The notes under the pieces: generated by a model
The model's database searches: none
Told to the model about the DNA's origin: nothing
Seen by the model: only the letters and a program-made list of their open reading frames with translations
In this document: piece after piece, positions 1 through 8,403 of the stretch
Position numbering within the stretch: position 1 is the first letter of the stretch
Layout of the letters: the number at the start of each line of letters is the position of its first letter
Program-made: the position numbers and the translations under genes
Assembly: GCA_047611265.1 (NCBI GenBank)
Contig: JBLFWM010000011.1
Coordinates: forward strand, 1 to 10,924
Direction of reading: 5' to 3'
Length of the DNA stretch: 10,924 nt
Source of the DNA: GCA-2698665 sp047611265
GTDB lineage: Bacteria; Pseudomonadota; Gammaproteobacteria; GCA-002705445; GCA-002716945

Positions 1-1007
1 CTCATTGAAGCTAGCCAAGCAAACGCAGTTGCCTCTAAATTTTTTTCATCAATTCCATATCTCAAAGATTTCACTTTATTTAATTTTGTAAGATCAATAA
101 TTCCTTGGATTATTAGCTTATTGAAAGCTCCTCCCCCATAAAAAAAAATTGAATCAGGTCTATTTTTATATTTATTGATATCATTGCTAACTGTAATTAC
201 TGTCAGGTAAGTCAAGGTGGCCAGTATATCGATATCTCTTGAGAATAAATTTTTTTTAAGGTATTTCTTTATCCAGCTCATATTAAATAATTCAAAACCC
301 GTGCTTTTAGGAGGTTTCTTTGCAAAATACTTATCCTTTAACATTAATTTTAATAATTCAGGGTCTATTTCACCCATAGATGCCAGTCTTCCATTTAAGT
401 CAAACTCAATATCAAATTTTTCTCTACACCATGTATCTATTAAATAATTTGCTGGACCCGTATCATAAGACATAAGTTTTGATTTATTTGGGATACTGAC
501 ATTAGCAAACCCTCCAAGATTTAAATATATTATATCTTTATTGTTTATGGTATTTAAGTGTTTATGAAATAATCCAGTTAGAGGAGCACCTTGTCCACCC
601 GCATCAATATCTGTTTGCCTGAAATCTGATATAACTGGTATAGATAACATCGAAGAAAGCATTTGAGGATCACCCAAATAAAGAGATTTTTTAAGATCAG
701 GTCTATGGCATAAGGTAATTCCAGAATAGCCTATCGCAGAAATATTACTTTTATCAAGCTTATGTTTTGCTAATATATTTTTTATCTGACTAATAATTAA
801 ATTAGTAATTTCAATATTAACATTATTAACTTCAATATTTTTAGGCTTAGCTGACTTAAGATCATTAATTTTGTCTTTAAATTTTTGACTTAACGGGTAT
901 TCTCTAAAGCCAAATACTTTAAATTTTTTGCCTATTGTATTAATTATCGATACATCAATCGAATCAAGACTGGTTCCGCACATGACTCCTAGATAGTATT
1001 TAGACAT
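1..1007 (-). CDS. anmK: Anhydro-N-acetylmuramic acid kinase, 3' end cut by window edge
   Basis: AnmK phosphorylates and opens 1,6-anhydro-MurNAc to MurNAc-6-phosphate during cytoplasmic recycling of cell-wall fragments. The minus strand is open from the ATG at 1007-1005 to base 1 (335 codons); family members are about 365 residues, so roughly the last 30 are missing. Visible family motifs are the N-terminal GVMCGTSLDSID phosphate-binding loop, SDFRQTDIDAGGQGAPL (holding the catalytic Asp of the DFRxxD segment), LNLGGFANVS, DTGPANYLID, PPKSTGxExFN, YGGGAFN and a C-terminal ATAFAWLA. One motif is divergent: the usual GSHGQT reads GYSGIT, so the conserved His and Gln are replaced. The gene is divergent from tyrS with 47 bp between the two start codons; anmK beside tyrS is a common gammaproteobacterial order. 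No Shine-Dalgarno precedes the ATG. A TATTTT hexamer lies 8 nt upstream on the minus strand. Confidence 0.93.
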   Translation of the reverse strand, partial: MSKYYLGVMCGTSLDSIDVSIINTIGKKFKVFGFREYPLSQKFKDKINDLKSAKPKNIEVNNVNIEITNLIISQIKNILAKHKLDKSNISAIGYSGITLCHRPDLKKSLYLGDPQMLSSMLSIPVISDFRQTDIDAGGQGAPLTGLFHKHLNTINNKDIIYLNLGGFANVSIPNKSKLMSYDTGPANYLIDTWCREKFDIEFDLNGRLASMGEIDPELLKLMLKDKYFAKKPPKSTGFELFNMSWIKKYLKKNLFSRDIDILATLTYLTVITVSNDINKYKNRPDSIFFYGGGAFNKLIIQGIIDLTKLNKVKSLRYGIDEKNLEATAFAWLASM

Positions 1008-1054
1008 TTCGATATAAAATAAACATGATTTATTATATAGTTTATTTAGAGAAT
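1008..1054. promoter_or_regulatory. Divergent anmK/tyrS promoter region
   Basis: These 47 bp separate two divergent start codons and must carry both promoters or parts of them. On the plus strand TATAAA (1013-1018) is a plausible -10; on the minus strand TATTTT (1021-1016) overlaps it. An AGAG at 1048-1051 is the only weak ribosome-binding sequence for the tyrS start chosen at 1055. If the TATAAA box is used, transcription would begin almost exactly at the alternative ATG at 1025. Confidence 0.4.
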
Positions 1055-2266
1055 ATGAAAAACATTGATGAACAATTAAAGATAATTCGCCATGGTGCAT
1101 CCGAAATAATTCAAGAGGATGATCTCATTGAGAAACTAAAATCAAATAAAAAGCTAGTAATCAAGGCAGGCTTAGACCCAACTATGCCAGATATGCATTT
1201 AGGTCATACAGTTGTATTAAATAAACTCAAGCAATTTCAAGATTTAGGCCATGAGGTTGTATTCTTGATTGGTGATTATACTGCCAGCATAGGAGATCCT
1301 TCTGGAAGAGATATTACTAGACCCCCATTAGATTCAACTACCATCAAAAAAAATAGCCAGATTTTTCAAAAAGAAATTTATAAAATATTGTCAAAGGATA
1401 AAACTAGGGTTGAGTTTAACTCTAAATGGTTGGGTAAATTTAATGGGATAGATTTAATTAATCTAGCATCTTCATATACTGTAGCTAGAATGTTAGAAAG
1501 AGATGATTTTGATAAAAGATATAAGGCTAACAAACCTATTTCGATACATGAGTTTTTATATCCCTTGCTGCAAGCATATGATTCTGTTCACTTAAAGGCA
1601 GATATAGAGCTTGGAGGCACAGATCAAAAATTTAACCTCTTACTAGGTAGAAAGCTCCAAGAACAAAATGGAATGAGTCCTCAAGTTTGCATAATGATGC
1701 CACTGCTTGAAGGTTTAGACGGTATTAAAAAAATGTCTAAATCATATGATAATTATATCTCTATTAGTGACAAGCCAAATGATATGTTTGGGAAAGTTAT
1801 GTCCATTAACGATGACTTAATGTGGAAATACTTTAATTTACTCAGCGCATTACCGTTAGATCAGATTACAGTCCTCAAGAATTCTATTAGCAAAGATAAT
1901 GCAAACCCTAGAGATATTAAATTAAAGTTAGCAGAAGAGTTAGTTTCCAGGTTCTACTCTGGAAATATTGGGAAGGAGTGTACAGATAATTTTATAAACA
2001 GATTCTCAAACAAGCAGGTCACTAGTGATATTTCGGCCGAACTAATTAAGAAAGCTAAAAATGTTGAAAATATTGATATTATGATGCTATTAACTAAGGA
2101 ATTAAAAGCTTTTGACAGTACTTCTGAGGTTAGAAGACTGATCAAGCAAGGTGCGGTTAAAATTGATGATAATCTAATCTATGCGATAGATTATAAGTGC
2201 CCGAATAATAAAGAATTCTTACTAAAAGTAGGGAAGAAAATTGCATATAAAGTCACAATTAAGTAA
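1055..2266 (+). CDS. tyrS: Tyrosyl-tRNA synthetase
   Basis: This enzyme charges tRNA-Tyr with tyrosine in the cytoplasm. From the ATG at 1055 it is 403 residues, normal for the proteobacterial TyrS group of about 400 residues. The class Ia signatures are present: HLGH at residues 48-51 (the HIGH motif) within KAGLDPTxPDMHLGH, GDYTASIGDPSG just after it, GGTDQKFNLLLGR, and KMSKS at 226-230. The last ~60 residues form the S4-like tRNA-binding domain (SEVRRLIKQGAVKIDD). The frame opens 30 bp earlier at an ATG at 1025. I prefer 1055 because MKNIDEQLKII matches the family's usual N-terminus, while MIYYIVYLEN would be an unusual extension. However, a -10-like TATAAA lies 6 nt before the 1025 ATG, so a leaderless longer form cannot be excluded. 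The gene is followed by the 16S rRNA leader with no clear terminator. Confidence 0.96.
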   Translation: MKNIDEQLKIIRHGASEIIQEDDLIEKLKSNKKLVIKAGLDPTMPDMHLGHTVVLNKLKQFQDLGHEVVFLIGDYTASIGDPSGRDITRPPLDSTTIKKNSQIFQKEIYKILSKDKTRVEFNSKWLGKFNGIDLINLASSYTVARMLERDDFDKRYKANKPISIHEFLYPLLQAYDSVHLKADIELGGTDQKFNLLLGRKLQEQNGMSPQVCIMMPLLEGLDGIKKMSKSYDNYISISDKPNDMFGKVMSINDDLMWKYFNLLSALPLDQITVLKNSISKDNANPRDIKLKLAEELVSRFYSGNIGKECTDNFINRFSNKQVTSDISAELIKKAKNVENIDIMMLLTKELKAFDSTSEVRRLIKQGAVKIDDNLIYAIDYKCPNNKEFLLKVGKKIAYKVTIK

Positions 2267-2467
2267 ATTAACTCTTATCTCAGAAAACATTAGTATACTT
2301 GGATAAACACAGGTATACTCACCTTCACGTGCTCAAAACGCAGTACGATAAAAAGCTCTGTAAAAATTTGGAATGATTTGTGCGTAGTGCCTGTATTTTA
2401 CTCACTATATATTTATAGCAATTAAAGCTGTTTAAAAAAATTAGTCTATTAAGACTTAAACTTATAT
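2267..2467 (+). promoter_or_regulatory. 16S rRNA promoter and leader region with boxA-like element
   Basis: This 201-bp gap between tyrS and 16S rRNA contains no gene. It holds two TATACT hexamers (2294-2299 and 2314-2319), each a five-of-six match to a -10 box. They sit in an inverted repeat, AGTATAC at 2292-2298 against GTATACT at 2313-2319; no convincing -35 was found for either. GCTGTTTAAAA (2427-2437) closely resembles the rRNA antitermination boxA core GCTCTTTAACA. The nine bases GTTTAAAAA (2430-2438) are complementary to TTTTTAAAC (4014-4022) just after the 16S gene, which could form the flanking stem used in pre-16S processing. The start of transcription cannot be fixed from sequence alone. 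Confidence 0.5.
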
Positions 2468-3995
<1,528 letters not shown>

Positions 3996-4071
3996 AAAGA
4001 GAAATCAGGTGAGTTTTTAAACAAGCATTACGTCACAAATCATTCTTAATTTTTACAGAGAAATACCCAAT

Positions 4072-4145
<74 letters not shown>

Positions 4146-4206
4146 TTATAAATTCTTAAATCATTCCAAAATATTCTATTTTTATTTAATAAATTATTCT
4201 AATAAG

Positions 4207-4223
4207 TGGTATAATTTTTTTTT
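4207..4223 (+). promoter_or_regulatory. Extended -10 promoter abutting the start codon
   Basis: TGGTATAAT (4207-4215) is a perfect TATAAT with an upstream TG extension. Only eight T residues separate it from the ATG at 4224, so transcription should start at or within about two bases of the ATG, and there is no room for a Shine-Dalgarno. An A/T inverted repeat (AAATTAT 4191-4197, ATAATTT 4211-4217) overlaps the -10 and could be an operator. No recognisable Zur box was seen. Confidence 0.6.
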
Positions 4224-4535
4224 ATGAATAACTTCAGTATTAAATCTAAAAAACTCACAAAATTAGTACCTAAGTTATTTTTAATTTTATTAATATTAAT
4301 GCAAACTGTTAGTCAGTTACATTTACACCATGATGATCATGTTAATGACGAGCATGTTAATGAAGATCATTGTATAACATGTCATTTAAATTCGAATTCT
4401 TTTATTCCTGATCAAGATTTAAATTTGATTTTAATAAGTTTTGGTATTCTGATCACCATACTATACCTCCAGTCTTTTTTAATAACTAACAATCAAAAAT
4501 TTCCATTTAATTCCAGATCACCACCTCTTTTATAA
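4224..4535 (+). CDS. Small His/Cys-rich membrane protein, probable metal-binding partner of the receptor
   Basis: This 103-residue protein has a hydrophobic segment at residues 14-30 (signal anchor or signal peptide). A metal-ligand cluster follows at 33-54: HLHHDDH, two further spaced His residues, then HCITCH with a CxxC pair. A second hydrophobic segment spans 66-87 and the tail ends RSPPLL. The layout of N-terminal hydrophobic stretch, His-rich loop with HCxxC, transmembrane helix and an R-x-PP ending is that of small proteins often found beside zinc or copper transport genes, some annotated as zinc chaperones. The specific function is inferred. It lies 40 bp upstream of the ZnuD-like receptor, almost certainly in the same operon, and its periplasmic cluster could hold or sense the same metal. 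Its mRNA appears leaderless, and it has no Shine-Dalgarno. Confidence 0.8.
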   Translation: MNNFSIKSKKLTKLVPKLFLILLILMQTVSQLHLHHDDHVNDEHVNEDHCITCHLNSNSFIPDQDLNLILISFGILITILYLQSFLITNNQKFPFNSRSPPLL

Positions 4536-4575
4536 AATTCAATTTAGTTTAAATTAATTTATAAAGGAGACACAA

Positions 4576-6531
4576 ATGTTTAAGAACATTTTTATAATTT
4601 CTCTATTATTTGTATATATTAATGTAGTATCAGCTGAAGAACTGAGTGATATCAGTGTTACATCATCTGAATTTACTAACTCAATTAGTGAGAGTAAATA
4701 TCCACTACATATCATGCAAAATGATGAGATAAATATTAATAAAAGTATCGGGGATAACCTAAAAGGATTGTCCGGATTATCAAATGCAGATTATGGCGCA
4801 GCTGTTGGGCAGCCTGTAATAAGAGGGTTAACTGGCAATAGAACAAGATTGCTTTCAAACAATATCCCTGTAAACGATCTCAGTAATTTGAGCGGGGATC
4901 ATATAAATAATATTGATTTGAATAATATTTCACATATAGAAATATTAAGAGGACCTTCGTCAATATTTAATCGTGGTGGAACTAGTGGCGGCATTATTAA
5001 TGTCATCACAGACATAATAAGCGAAAATAAATATGACAATGAAGTTATAAAGCTTGATTACACAACAGTTAATAATGGATATGGACATAATTTCTTATTT
5101 AAGAAAAACTACTTAAATGCAAATATATTCTTTTCTATTAATAACAAGCATATGGATAACTATAATATACCCAATGGCTCTCTTTTGAGCGAGGAGACAG
5201 GGTTAGAGCTAAGCACACTTGCTAACTCAGACCATAAAAATCAAAATACTAGTTTTGGTCTATCTTTTCCAAGAGAGTGGGGATACTTTGGCTTCGCTTT
5301 TGAGAATACGGATGGCGTTTATGGTATTCCATATCATGCTGAAGAAGAGGGTCATGAGGAAGAAGAGGAAGAACATAGATTATTTACAAAAACTGAAACT
5401 GAAACATATACTTTAAAAGGTAAGTTTAATACAGTTCCACTTTTTCATTCTATCGACTATTCTTTTAGAAATTCAAACTCTTTTTTAAAAGAACATGAAG
5501 AGGATGGAGCTGCATCTTTAAACAGCAATAGCACATCATTTGCTTTCAATTTCAATTTAGATGATGAGTTATATGAAAAAAGATTTCTCCTTCAGTATGA
5601 TCATACTAAGTCTCCGATGACAGCAGCTTATCTGCCATCATCAGAAGCATATGGAAGATCAGTATCTTATTTTGTAAGGACTAAAAATAGACCATATGAA
5701 ATAGATTTTGCTGGTAGATATGAATCTAATTCTAGAGATAGTAATAACCAAAGATATGGAGATACATCCTTGAGTTTTGGTACAAGTTTGGCTGCTAATC
5801 TTGGGAAATCATTCATGTATAATATGAATTATGCCCATATATCTAGAAGTCCATCTGTAGCTGAATTGTTTGCAAACGGCGTGCATGGAGCTACTTCAAG
5901 ATATGAACGTGGGAATAATAGAATTTCAAGAGAAGTATCAAGAAATATTGAATTAGATTTAGAATATAATTTTAATGATATAGATGTAAACTTAAACTTA
6001 TATCGAAATAATATTAATAATTTTATTTACTTGAAAGATGAGTCTACGACTACTAGTGGTAAGACTGATGCAACTTGGAGTCAAAAAAATGCAGTTATGC
6101 AAGGCTATGAAATATCAATGTCTAGCTCATATATAATAGGAAATGGTGACCTATTAGTAACATTAAGTAGAGATGATATTTCGGGTGTATTTGATGATAA
6201 TACATATATACCTCGATTAACTCCTGCTAAAAATACTTTATCTCTAAAGTATGAAAATAATAAAAATGATACTTATTATGCAGATCTTATATATACAGAA
6301 TCTCAAGGTGATATGTCTTCTATTGAGACCAAGACAAATTCACATCTTGATTTAGATGTAGGTTATTCTAAAAAGATTACTTATGATTCTAATAAAGATT
6401 TAGTACTAAACCTTTATGGAAATAATATTCTAAATAAAACTATTAGAAATCATTCATCTCTGGTCAAAGATCATGTTCCTGTTCAAGGAGCAAATTATGG
6501 GATTGATGTATCCATGAGATATCAATTTTAA
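4576..6531 (+). CDS. TonB-dependent outer-membrane receptor, ZnuD-like (probable zinc uptake)
   Basis: A 651-residue outer-membrane receptor that would import a ligand using TonB/ExbBD energy. Residues 1-20 are a signal peptide with cleavage after VVSA. DISVTSSE just after it is a plausible TonB box. The plug domain occupies about 35-150 (GQPVIRGLTGNRTRLLSNNIPVND, HIEILRGPSSIFNRGGTSGGIINVIT), followed by a beta-barrel ending in the aromatic-terminated MRYQF. An extracellular-loop candidate at 254-267, HAEEEGHEEEEEEH, follows YGIP. A His/Glu-rich loop at this place is characteristic of ZnuD-type zinc receptors, so zinc is the favoured substrate; another divalent metal is possible. A strong Shine-Dalgarno AAGGAG (4564-4569) is six bases before the ATG. 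The preceding gene encodes a His/Cys-rich membrane protein, supporting a metal role. No Zur site was recognised. Confidence 0.9.
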   Translation: MFKNIFIISLLFVYINVVSAEELSDISVTSSEFTNSISESKYPLHIMQNDEININKSIGDNLKGLSGLSNADYGAAVGQPVIRGLTGNRTRLLSNNIPVNDLSNLSGDHINNIDLNNISHIEILRGPSSIFNRGGTSGGIINVITDIISENKYDNEVIKLDYTTVNNGYGHNFLFKKNYLNANIFFSINNKHMDNYNIPNGSLLSEETGLELSTLANSDHKNQNTSFGLSFPREWGYFGFAFENTDGVYGIPYHAEEEGHEEEEEEHRLFTKTETETYTLKGKFNTVPLFHSIDYSFRNSNSFLKEHEEDGAASLNSNSTSFAFNFNLDDELYEKRFLLQYDHTKSPMTAAYLPSSEAYGRSVSYFVRTKNRPYEIDFAGRYESNSRDSNNQRYGDTSLSFGTSLAANLGKSFMYNMNYAHISRSPSVAELFANGVHGATSRYERGNNRISREVSRNIELDLEYNFNDIDVNLNLYRNNINNFIYLKDESTTTSGKTDATWSQKNAVMQGYEISMSSSYIIGNGDLLVTLSRDDISGVFDDNTYIPRLTPAKNTLSLKYENNKNDTYYADLIYTESQGDMSSIETKTNSHLDLDVGYSKKITYDSNKDLVLNLYGNNILNKTIRNHSSLVKDHVPVQGANYGIDVSMRYQF

Positions 6532-6878
6532 GTTAAGAGGATAAGTACAGAGGGATGTTTTGAAAGATAGATATCCCTCTACCGGGAACACCTACTTTAT
6601 TAGAAATAGAAACCTATTATCTGCAATAGAATCAAGATACCCAATAAGATATTCAGCTTTAATTTGTTTCATTAGTTTGGAATTGAATTATTAAACTAAT
6701 AACTCTGCCTCATTATAGCATGGTATTTTCATTTGTGTTGAACTAATTGCTGCTTTAATTCCCCAAAAAAATGTATGATTAGTTTATTTCCTATCTCTAA
6801 GTAAATATACTTTAAGTATGATAGACAAAATAACTCTTAATTGTTTAGATATGAGTATAGTATTGGTATAATAAATCT
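6532..6878. other. Intergenic region between the TonB receptor and yajQ, with a hairpin
   Basis: This 347-bp stretch contains no convincing gene. Its clearest element is a hairpin: AGAGGGAT (6549-6556) pairs perfectly with ATCCCTCT (6573-6580). It can be lengthened inward by G-T and A-T pairs. It begins 18 bp after the receptor stop and is followed by ACCGGGAACACC, not a T run, so it is not a classic intrinsic terminator; it may stabilise or process the receptor mRNA. The remainder is very A+T-rich and ends in the yajQ promoter. Confidence 0.5.
6864..6878 (+). promoter_or_regulatory. Extended -10 promoter of yajQ
   Basis: TGGTATAAT (6864-6872) repeats exactly the extended -10 seen before the gene at 4224. 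Six bases separate it from the yajQ ATG at 6879, so the predicted transcription start coincides with the A of the ATG. A weak TTTAGA (6844-6849) lies 17 bp upstream. There is no Shine-Dalgarno. Confidence 0.6.
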
Positions 6879-7361
6879 ATGCCATCATTTGATATTAAAT
6901 CAGAAATTGACAAACATGAGTTAACAAACGTTGTTGATCAAGCAAATAGGGTTCTAAAAAATAGATTTGATTTTAAAGATGCGGGCGCAGAATTTAAGCT
7001 AAATGATGATTCAATTCTTTTGACCGCTAAAGAAGATTTCCATATAAAGCAAATGGCACCTGTATTACAAGAGGCTATTACTAAAAGAAAAATGGATATT
7101 AGAATCTTGAAACCTGGAAAAATCGAGATATCAAATAATACTGCAAGGCAAACCATTGAGCTTCAAGAAGGAATAGATAGAGAATTAGCAAAAAGTATCA
7201 CAACTTTAATTAAGCAATCCAAGATAAAAGTTCAAGCTGCAATTCAAGGCGATAGTGTCAGGGTTACTGGCAAAAAAAGAGATGAATTACAAGAGACCAT
7301 GCAGCTTGTAACAGATAAAAAGTATGCTGTTCCAATTCAATTTGATAATTTTAGAGATTAA
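6879..7361 (+). CDS. yajQ: YajQ family nucleotide-binding protein
   Basis: A 160-residue cytoplasmic protein, the expected size for the YajQ (UPF0234) family of about 160-165 residues. It opens with MPSFDIKSEIDKHELTNVVDQA and shows the family's two related ferredoxin-like halves. The first covers about 1-90, with KNRFDFKDAGAEF and DIRILKPGKIE. The second covers about 95-160, with GIDRELAKSITTLIKQSKIKVQAAIQGDSVRVTGKKRDELQ, and the protein ends IQFDNFRD. Family members bind nucleotides, and cyclic di-GMP binding has been reported for some, with roles in transcription control; which applies here is not visible from the sequence. The gene stands alone, with its own extended -10 promoter directly against the ATG and no Shine-Dalgarno. 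Downstream lies the structured repeat region. Confidence 0.96.
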   Translation: MPSFDIKSEIDKHELTNVVDQANRVLKNRFDFKDAGAEFKLNDDSILLTAKEDFHIKQMAPVLQEAITKRKMDIRILKPGKIEISNNTARQTIELQEGIDRELAKSITTLIKQSKIKVQAAIQGDSVRVTGKKRDELQETMQLVTDKKYAVPIQFDNFRD

Positions 7362-7373
7362 GAGTAATTGAAA

Positions 7374-7476
7374 GCAGGGTCATGGCGCGACCATGCACCA
7401 TGTTCCCTACAGGCTCAGAGTATACACAGTTACGCTTTATACATAAAGTTAAAACAGACTATAGTTTTTGCTGGTA
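7374..7476 (+). repeat. Structured repeat, copy 1
   Basis: First of two diverged copies about 100 bp long. Shared blocks with copy 2 include GCAG-GTCAT-GC at the left, TCAGAGTATACAC versus TCAAAGTATACAC in the middle, and AGACTAT versus AGGCTAT at the right. It can fold as RNA: an outer stem AGGG (7376-7379) with CCCT (7405-7408), and an inner CATGG-cgcga-CCATG hairpin (7381-7395). A second hairpin, CTTTAT/ATAAAG, lies at 7435-7448. The strand shown is arbitrary, and no known RNA family was recognised. Confidence 0.6.
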
Positions 7477-7530
7477 ATCAAATATTTAGAGTAGCGTGGG
7501 AATTATCTTATAGTTTGTCGGCTTTATAGA

Positions 7531-7625
7531 GCAGAGTCATAGCACTGCAACGGTGCCACAACTCTACAACCTCAAAGTATACACGATTAGACTTCGTGAA
7601 TATAGGCTATGTATTAACTAGGTAG
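7531..7625 (+). repeat. Structured repeat, copy 2
   Basis: Second copy of the element starting 157 bp earlier, clearly homologous but substituted and with small indels. The outer stem is AGAGT (7533-7537) with ACTCT (7561-7565). Where copy 1 has G7378-C7406, this copy has A7535-T7563, so pairing is kept. An inner stem GCAC (7542-7545)/GTGC (7553-7556) and a small TTC/GAA hairpin near 7592 follow. An additional CAACCTC (7567-7573) and GAGGTTG (near 7625) could close a larger loop in this copy. Confidence 0.58.
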
Positions 7626-7650
7626 AGGTTGCGGAAAAGAAATAATATAT

Positions 7651-7938
7651 TTAAGAAAAATTTATCTTATATATCAAAACGAGTAGAGAAGATATAATTC
7701 CAACCACAATTACTAAAACAAGAGTTTGGTTTTTTGAGGCATCATTATTTACAAGTTTTTTATACTTGTTGTATAAACTAAATTGCTTATAATTTTGCAA
7801 GTACACATCTAAATAAGCCAGCCTTCTCAACCGTCTGCTAGATAGATATAGGTTTTGCTTGCGCAGAATATCGTAAACTTGAGTAAGATATATGGAACTA
7901 ACTGATCTCATTGTTATTGTATGGTTAATTGATCTCAT
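7651..7938 (-). CDS. Small tail-anchored membrane protein of unknown function
   Basis: I do not recognise this 95-residue protein. Its N-terminal two-thirds is hydrophilic and basic (YLSSRRLRRLAYLDVYLQNYKQFSLYNKYKK), likely helical. Residues 72-91 (TLVLVIVVGIISSLLVLIYK) form one strong transmembrane helix near the C-terminus, leaving only four residues after it, which is a tail-anchored layout. Two starts are possible: the ATG at 7938, preceded by a TACACT hexamer eight bases upstream, and an ATG at 7911 with MRS again (the sequence repeats ATGAGATCA at both). Neither has a Shine-Dalgarno. It is convergent with yajQ across the repeat region. A chance ORF remains possible, but the well-placed hydrophobic helix argues for a real gene. 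Confidence 0.5.
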   Translation of the reverse strand: MRSINHTITMRSVSSIYLTQVYDILRKQNLYLSSRRLRRLAYLDVYLQNYKQFSLYNKYKKLVNNDASKNQTLVLVIVVGIISSLLVLIYKINFS

Positions 7939-8205
7939 TTTTATGTAGTGTAGATTTTAATTGTTGTCAGCATGTAGTATTTCTTATTAAATATCAAGAT
8001 GTATTGTTTAAGGAAGTATCATAATAAAAAGTCTAATTTTGTATACATATATAAACAACAATGTATAATTCGCTTGTAGAGTTAAGACTTAACTTACATT
8101 TCTTAGCTCTGCACTAATTTTTTTTCCAATACAAAACCCTACATCATTCTAAATAATATAAAGTTTTTATGCCATAATATACTTAATCATTGAGTTTAAA
8201 AATAA
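7939..8205. other. Intergenic region between the tail-anchored gene and the 49-residue gene
   Basis: This is 267 bp without an open gene. It holds the likely -10 of the minus-strand gene (TACACT on the minus strand, 7952-7947) and a plus-strand candidate short RNA with terminator (8076-8125, listed separately). It also holds TGCCATAAT (8170-8178), an extended -10-like sequence that could serve the small gene at 8206. The rest is featureless A/T-rich DNA. Confidence 0.45.
8076..8125 (+). ncRNA. Candidate very short RNA or stand-alone intrinsic terminator
   Basis: A stem of 11 pairs (8076-8086 with 8102-8112, including two G-T pairs) encloses a 15-nt loop. Eight consecutive T residues follow at 8118-8125, the layout of a rho-independent terminator. 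No plus-strand gene ends just upstream. A perfect TATAAT (8064-8069) places a transcription start right at the base of the stem, with TTGTAT (8039-8044) at a long 19-bp spacing. This could encode a roughly 50-nt RNA that is little more than its own terminator. The loop also contains part of a GTTAAG-a-CTTAAC palindrome (8081-8093), which competes with the stem. Confidence 0.35.
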
Positions 8206-8355
8206 ATGAAAGTATCAGATTATAATTTAATATTAATCCTTACGGGAATGATCTTAAGCCTTGCGGGACAGTTCTTCAGTAATTTCAATTTAGTATCTTT
8301 GGGTCTTGTTGTATTTCTTTATTCATTGTATCGGATGTATTTTAAGCCCAGATAA
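8206..8355 (+). CDS. 49-residue two-helix membrane protein, unknown function
   Basis: The frame runs from the ATG at 8206 to TAA at 8353-8355 and encodes 49 residues. Two hydrophobic segments are visible: residues 8-23 (LILILTGMILSLAGQF) and 28-42 (NLVSLGLVVFLYSLY). A basic tail, RMYFKPR, follows, suggesting a hairpin in the inner membrane with both ends cytoplasmic. I do not recognise the family. There is no clear Shine-Dalgarno; TGCCATAAT (8170-8178) upstream may be its promoter. It lies 48 bp before the methyltransferase start on the same strand, so the two may be co-transcribed. Its small size makes it uncertain, but the composition is that of a real membrane protein. Confidence 0.55.
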   Translation: MKVSDYNLILILTGMILSLAGQFFSNFNLVSLGLVVFLYSLYRMYFKPR

Positions 8356-8403
8356 TCTTGCTACGTTTTATTATTTATTTATTACAAAATCATGGAGGTA
8401 ATT

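Noticed and set aside
217..447. 76-codon plus-strand frame
   Set aside because: It is antisense to anmK, whose motifs are unmistakable on the other strand; the composition is that of a shadow frame.
1954..2145. 63-codon minus-strand frame opposite tyrS
   Set aside because: Shadow of the tyrS S4-domain coding region.
4191..4217. AAATTAT/ATAATTT inverted repeat as a Zur operator
   Set aside because: It consists only of A and T and lacks the GTTATA-TATAAC character of Zur sites; likely a by-product of A/T richness, so it is only noted under the promoter.
5219..5416. 65-codon plus-strand frame inside the TonB receptor
   Set aside because: Overlapping alternate frame of the receptor with no start signal or family features.
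6592..6672. 26-codon minus-strand frame downstream of the receptor
   Set aside because: Too short, no ribosome-binding site and no recognisable motif; equally likely by chance in A/T-rich DNA.
6938..7156. 72-codon minus-strand frame opposite yajQ
   Set aside because: Shadow of yajQ, which is full length and conserved.
7374..7625. Integron attC sites or CRISPR repeats as an explanation for the twin repeats
   Set aside because: No GTTRRRY/RYYYAAC core pair, no integrase, only two copies, and unequal sequence with small indels, unlike CRISPR direct repeats.
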